The notes under the pieces: model-generated
Seen by the model: the letters and a program-made list of their open reading frames with translations, nothing else
Database searches by the model: none
What the model was told of the DNA's origin: nothing
Part shown: positions 60,272 through 64,000 of the stretch, piece after piece
Position numbering within the stretch: the stretch's first letter is position 1
How the letters are laid out: every line of letters starts with the position of its first letter
Assembly (NCBI RefSeq): GCF_949628265.1
Contig: NC_088790.1
Location: 31,004,545 to 31,068,544 of the forward strand
Direction: 5' to 3'
Origin: Cloeon dipterum
Lineage: Eukaryota; Arthropoda; Insecta; Ephemeroptera; Baetidae
DNA: 64,000 bases
Translations under genes and position numbers: made by a program

Positions 60272-61020
60272 AAATAAGGGAAAGAGGGTAGTTTATTGGG
60301 GTGAATTTTTACCATTTTAAGAGTTTTGATGAGTAAATAATTTTGCTGAAATCGATTTTTATCGTTTTTTAATTGCACTGGGTGGAAGGGGATGAGGATT
60401 GAAAACCCCTAAAACCATTTGGCTATCTAGGGGAGGTTAAGACGAGTCGAACGGTATGTAGCTTTTACAATTCTGACAGTTAGAACTCAAGATTAGGTGA
60501 TTACAATATTGGCAAAAAAATAAAATTTTCGATTTTTGCACATACTGTCATCGCTTAATCTCGGGTTCTGACGGTCAGAATTATTGCACAAACTGCATAC
60601 CATTCGACTCGTCTCAACCTCCCCTAGGTAGCCAAGGGGTTTAGGGGATGATTGGTGATCACCCAGCAGCCCCATTTTCCTCTATCTCCGGGGTAAAAAT
60701 TTATTAGTAAAAATTCGATGAAATAATTTCTGGTTCTGATAATTAGATCGTTGTCTTAATCCCTTCCAACCTCTATAGTAGATGAAAGAGGGTAGTTTCT
60801 TGGGGTGGATTTTTACTAATTGAAGAGTTTTGATGAGTAAATAATTTTGCTAAAATCGATTTTTATCGTTATTGAATTGCACGGGGTGGAAGGGGATGAG
60901 GATTGAAAACCCCTAAAACCATTTGGCAATCTAGGGGAGGTCAAGACGAGTCAAACGGTGTGCAGTTTTGGCAATTTTGACAGTTAGAACCTGAGATTTA
61001 GTCCTCAAAATATTGACAAA
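60272..61020. repeat. Local complex repeat: two direct units with an inverted partial unit between
   Basis: 60272-60490 and 60783-60995 are direct copies (GGTAGTTTATTGGGGTGAAT, GTTTTGATGAGTAAATAATT, GGGTGGAAGGGGATGAGGAT, TCTAGGGGAGGTTAAGACGA). Between them, 60570-60680 contains the reverse complement of the distal part (CGACTCGTCTCAACCTCCCC). The middle could pair with either flank. No coding potential was seen. Confidence 0.8.
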
Positions 61021-61479
61021 AATGGAGCAACTCACATAATTATTCGCGTATATTTTAAAATAATTTCTAGGCGTTCAATTAGTTTAAAATCTTGTCTAGA
61101 CCGAGATCTTGACCAAAATCAAACCTTATTATATATTTTTAATGAGAAACACACGCTATAAGATAAGTTAGAATCCAAACTAAACAATTTGAGCGGTTTT
61201 AACCGCTTCTAAACAATTCAAGTGTGGTTAATTAAACTTAAAAATGCATGATTCATATTCATTCAAATCGCTTATGTATACCGATAATGATTAAGCATTA
61301 GCCTTAAAATAACTGCCCTTGAAAAGCGATTTGTAAATATTTAAAATAATTTAGTACGTATTTTTAACAAATTTAATACTCTAATTCCTTCAATTGATTT
61401 GAAGAGCATCTAAATAAATTTTATTGTAAAATAGCATTAATTTTAAAATAAAATAAAGACAATTTTAAATATTTCTTAT

Positions 61480-62200
61480 TAAACAGTTTTCACGAAATAA
61501 AGTGCGTGTCTACGTCAGAAAAGCACCTGCGATTCAGTTCAAGCCGCGCGCACTTTGCGTCTTTGCCGCAAAAAGAAGCAGCAGCAGAATTTTACGACTG
61601 TTGGGCCCGCAGGGAATAAATATTAGGAAAAAAGCAGCGTTGCCCGCTGCGATTTACCTTTATATTTTATTTTTGATTGACCGCGTTAGAGTGCGCGCCA
61701 TGAAAAGAGAGCGCGCTGGGGCAGTTTCTTTTCGTTACACTGTCGAAAATCTCCATCCCTCAGCAGCAGCAGAGCAACAGCTTCTTTTGTGCCAGAAACG
61801 AATATAAATGCGGCCACGCGAAAAGAAAATAGTAGGCACGAAAATTTCGTGGCTGGAAAATGGCTTTGCATGCATATTTATGAGCTCTCGTCGGCTGTTG
61901 TCTCTCCTTTGTCGCCAAATTAGCTAGACGCGCGCGCACAGCACTAATGGCAATTTCCAGCTCGTACAAACCGCGAGTTGCTCAAACTGAAAAGGACGAG
62001 CATAATATTATGAACTGTTGCGATCTCAGCCACCTGTGTCAACACGCACTCTGCCCAACTTAACATTCATGAGGTAAATTCAAAATTGAGATCTTGCCGC
62101 GCGTATATATTTGGAAACAGCCGGTGCGCGCGTTTTTCCGCATCTGTGATCTCGCAACACAGACAATGTTGGGACAGGCACATGAATCGAATTGCAAATT
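61480..62200. other. GC-rich block without recognisable gene
   Basis: The segment has CAG runs (61583-61592 and 61761-61771), GCGCGC alternations and ATG-poor frames. Its open frames have no domain that I recognise. It could be a promoter or 5' region of a gene outside the window, but there is no direct support. Confidence 0.35.
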
Positions 62201-62439
62201 AGGATGCGCATGTACGGTGTAGAATACACTTTGCTTTTCAATTTCAAATCCATGAACAAGGGTTGCTATTTACTTTTATCTTAAAATTGGTAATACTAGG
62301 GGCCATGAATGAATATTTTTTGTTGTTATTTCTTTAAAAACAGCTGATTAGCCCGGTAGTTGACGAATCGACCGTTAGATGGCACATCAGGCTAATGGAA
62401 AAGTAACAAAATACGCGGGAATGAAATAATTAGAGCGGC

Positions 62440-62800
62440 ACGCCCCTTTTTCGACGCTTCTGATTGGACGCTCGACTGTCTCCTGATTGGCCACCATTAT
62501 TTCGACGCCATATTCACTTCTGACCGGTGGGAACCAATCACAGATCGCAACCTGGCCCCCGGTGGGAATTACGACTGCGCAGAAGGTTTTGATTTGGGTC
62601 ACGCATGCGCAGTGATGAGTTTCAGTCTCCCTGTGAGATGAAGAAGCGATCTGAACCTACTGCGCATGCTTCAGATGCGCACAAGTTTACTGCGCAGCTT
62701 CTAAATGGGCGAATATTCAAACAATTATAAATTTCGACGCCATATTGACTTCTGACCGGCGGGAACCAACACAGATCGTAACCAGGCCCCAAAGAAATCC
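62440..62800. promoter_or_regulatory. CCAAT-box and NRF1-like motif cluster with a duplicated block
   Basis: GATTGG/CCAATCA boxes occur at about 62461, 62485 and 62534. GCATGCGCA-type motifs occur at about 62603 and 62662, with TACTGCGCA nearby. A block of about 60 bp, starting TTTCGACGCCATATTCACTT at 62499 and ending GGCCCC, is repeated directly at 62731-62790. This composition is typical of constitutive animal promoters, but no transcript start or gene could be defined. Confidence 0.35.
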
Positions 62801-63019
62801 TCCAGTTTTGCTAGGAAAATTCTGAATTATGTATCAAATTAGTTTACAACCTTAAATAGAACTTAAATTAAACTCCCGAGCTTTGTTATTAAAATCTGTG
62901 GAAATTCAAAACCAAAATTTAATTATACTGTATACCGCACAGCTTATACGAAATGGAGATATTCAATAACTGCGAGCTTTTGAGCCTAGATAAGAGCTTT
63001 CCCTGCCTCTCGAAGAGGT

Positions 63020-63760
63020 CAAAGGCTCGAGTTAACCCTCCGGTCGAGAGCAGGGGTGTAAGTGCAGTGTCGCACGTAGCATTTTGATTGGTCAATATTC
63101 GGCTGGGCAGCGTGTTTCACCGTTTCAATTGCACGACGCCCCGAGCGCATTTCCGTCTCGGGCAAGTCGTTACAGCAGCAGCAGCAGCAGCAGCAGCGCA
63201 AAGTGCAAAGCCTTCTCGGCGTGCATGAAAAATTCATGCTCCACTACGCTCCGTGTAGCGAAGATAAACACACGGGGGTGCAAGGAATATATATAGCGAG
63301 AAGACACAGAGTTTCTCGGTGCCGGAACAAATGCAATATCGAAGGTAATAACGCGCGGTGAGATGATAACACACGCTGTGCAGCAGGATTGCATTTCAGG
63401 AGCGAGCGGCGTGCACGTCATGCATCATGATAATGGCGACGACGCTCTTGCATGTAAATAGAGTGACGCCGCCGCCGCCGCATGCACTTCCCCTGCTCCA
63501 AAGTGAAATACTGCAGAGGGACATTAAAATTATTTTCAACGCCGCAGCGTGTGTGTTTGTTTTCACGAAGGCGTTTTCCGCAAATTTATCTCGTGGCGAG
63601 TGCTGCGGCTGGTGTTCCCCTTCTAGTATTTCCCGCCGCTTAATTCAGAGTTATTGTTTTACACGTGCAGTGCAGATGAGTATGTTCACGTCGCGAGAGA
63701 AACATCCCCGCGGGGACGCACTATTCCTCCAGGAAAAGGTCTGTTTATTGGATTAAAGGC
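63020..63760. other. GC-rich terminal block with (CAG)n tract
   Basis: 63174-63197 is a run of CAG triplets. GCCGCCGCCGC lies at about 63469. Several open frames cross the block but owe their composition to the triplet runs (poly-Ser or poly-Cys). GC content is well above the surroundings. It may be the start of a gene beyond the window edge; I cannot support an exon. Confidence 0.35.
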
Positions 63761-64000
63761 ACTGCTCGCCGTTTTTTACTAGAAACTTGTCCGAAAGACG
63801 TCAAAAAGACGTTTAAGAAAGTTGCAAAATTTAATTTCTAGAGGTTATTAGGACTGTCTCCTTTTAATCCAGTCTAAATGCTCTTAAAATCGCTTGTGAA
63901 TCTAAAACTTCCCCTAAAAAACTTGTTTACTTGTCGAAAACCCGCCTGAAGGGAGGAAACAAATAGTAAACTACTTAGTCTGCGGTGTCACGTGTAGAGC

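Noticed and set aside
63019-63421. Poly-Ser, poly-Cys and poly-Leu open frames
   Set aside because: They are different frames of one CAG triplet run and none shows a recognisable domain.
1-64000. tRNA, rRNA or snRNA genes
   Set aside because: I saw no cloverleaf with A and B boxes or conserved small-RNA core on either strand by eye. A covariance-model search would be needed to exclude them.

Overview
The window is nuclear DNA of an animal, most likely an arthropod. It is AT-rich, its genes have many short (about 50-100 bp) introns and AATAAA polyadenylation signals, and it carries two tandem multigene families, many short non-autonomous repeats and microsatellites. The species cannot be named from the sequence. 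I built all gene models by reading splice sites and frames by hand. In every intact model the exon lengths sum to a multiple of three.

Region 1 (about 0.3-13.1 kb, + strand): four tandem copies of a small four-coding-exon gene (225-230 aa). Each encodes an N-terminal CxxC...CxxC module and four zinc-finger-like motifs, two of them spaced like TRAF-type fingers. Copies A, B and C share a promoter and 5' leader block. Copy D has lost that block and instead follows a GC-rich island, a 17-unit minisatellite whose every unit folds into a hairpin, and a foldback repeat.

Region 2 (13.1-22.1 kb): no protein gene that I can support. It holds dispersed repeats, a long (GA)n tract, GC-rich blocks and a complete MITE-like element.

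Region 3 (22.1-55.3 kb): eleven paralogous secreted proteins of the glycoside hydrolase 18 fold (chitinase-like), ordered G1(-), G2-G4(+), G5-G11(-), plus a decayed relic between G7 and G8. Nine copies are intact (432-443 aa) and two carry single frameshifts. All eleven lack the catalytic glutamate of the DxxDxDxE motif. They also share a Cys-rich N-terminal extension and two short promoter motifs, so the array looks like a co-regulated family of non-enzymatic, possibly carbohydrate-binding, proteins.

Region 4 (55.3-64 kb): no protein gene that I can support. It contains a foldback element with arms of about 140 bp, locally duplicated blocks, CAG and CA microsatellites and a promoter-like GC-rich region. 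Three minus-strand sites, at 2.77, 17.72 and 59.50 kb, have the juxtaposed acceptor/donor layout of recursive splice sites. Both gene families could therefore lie inside a very long intron of a minus-strand gene whose exons are mostly outside the window.
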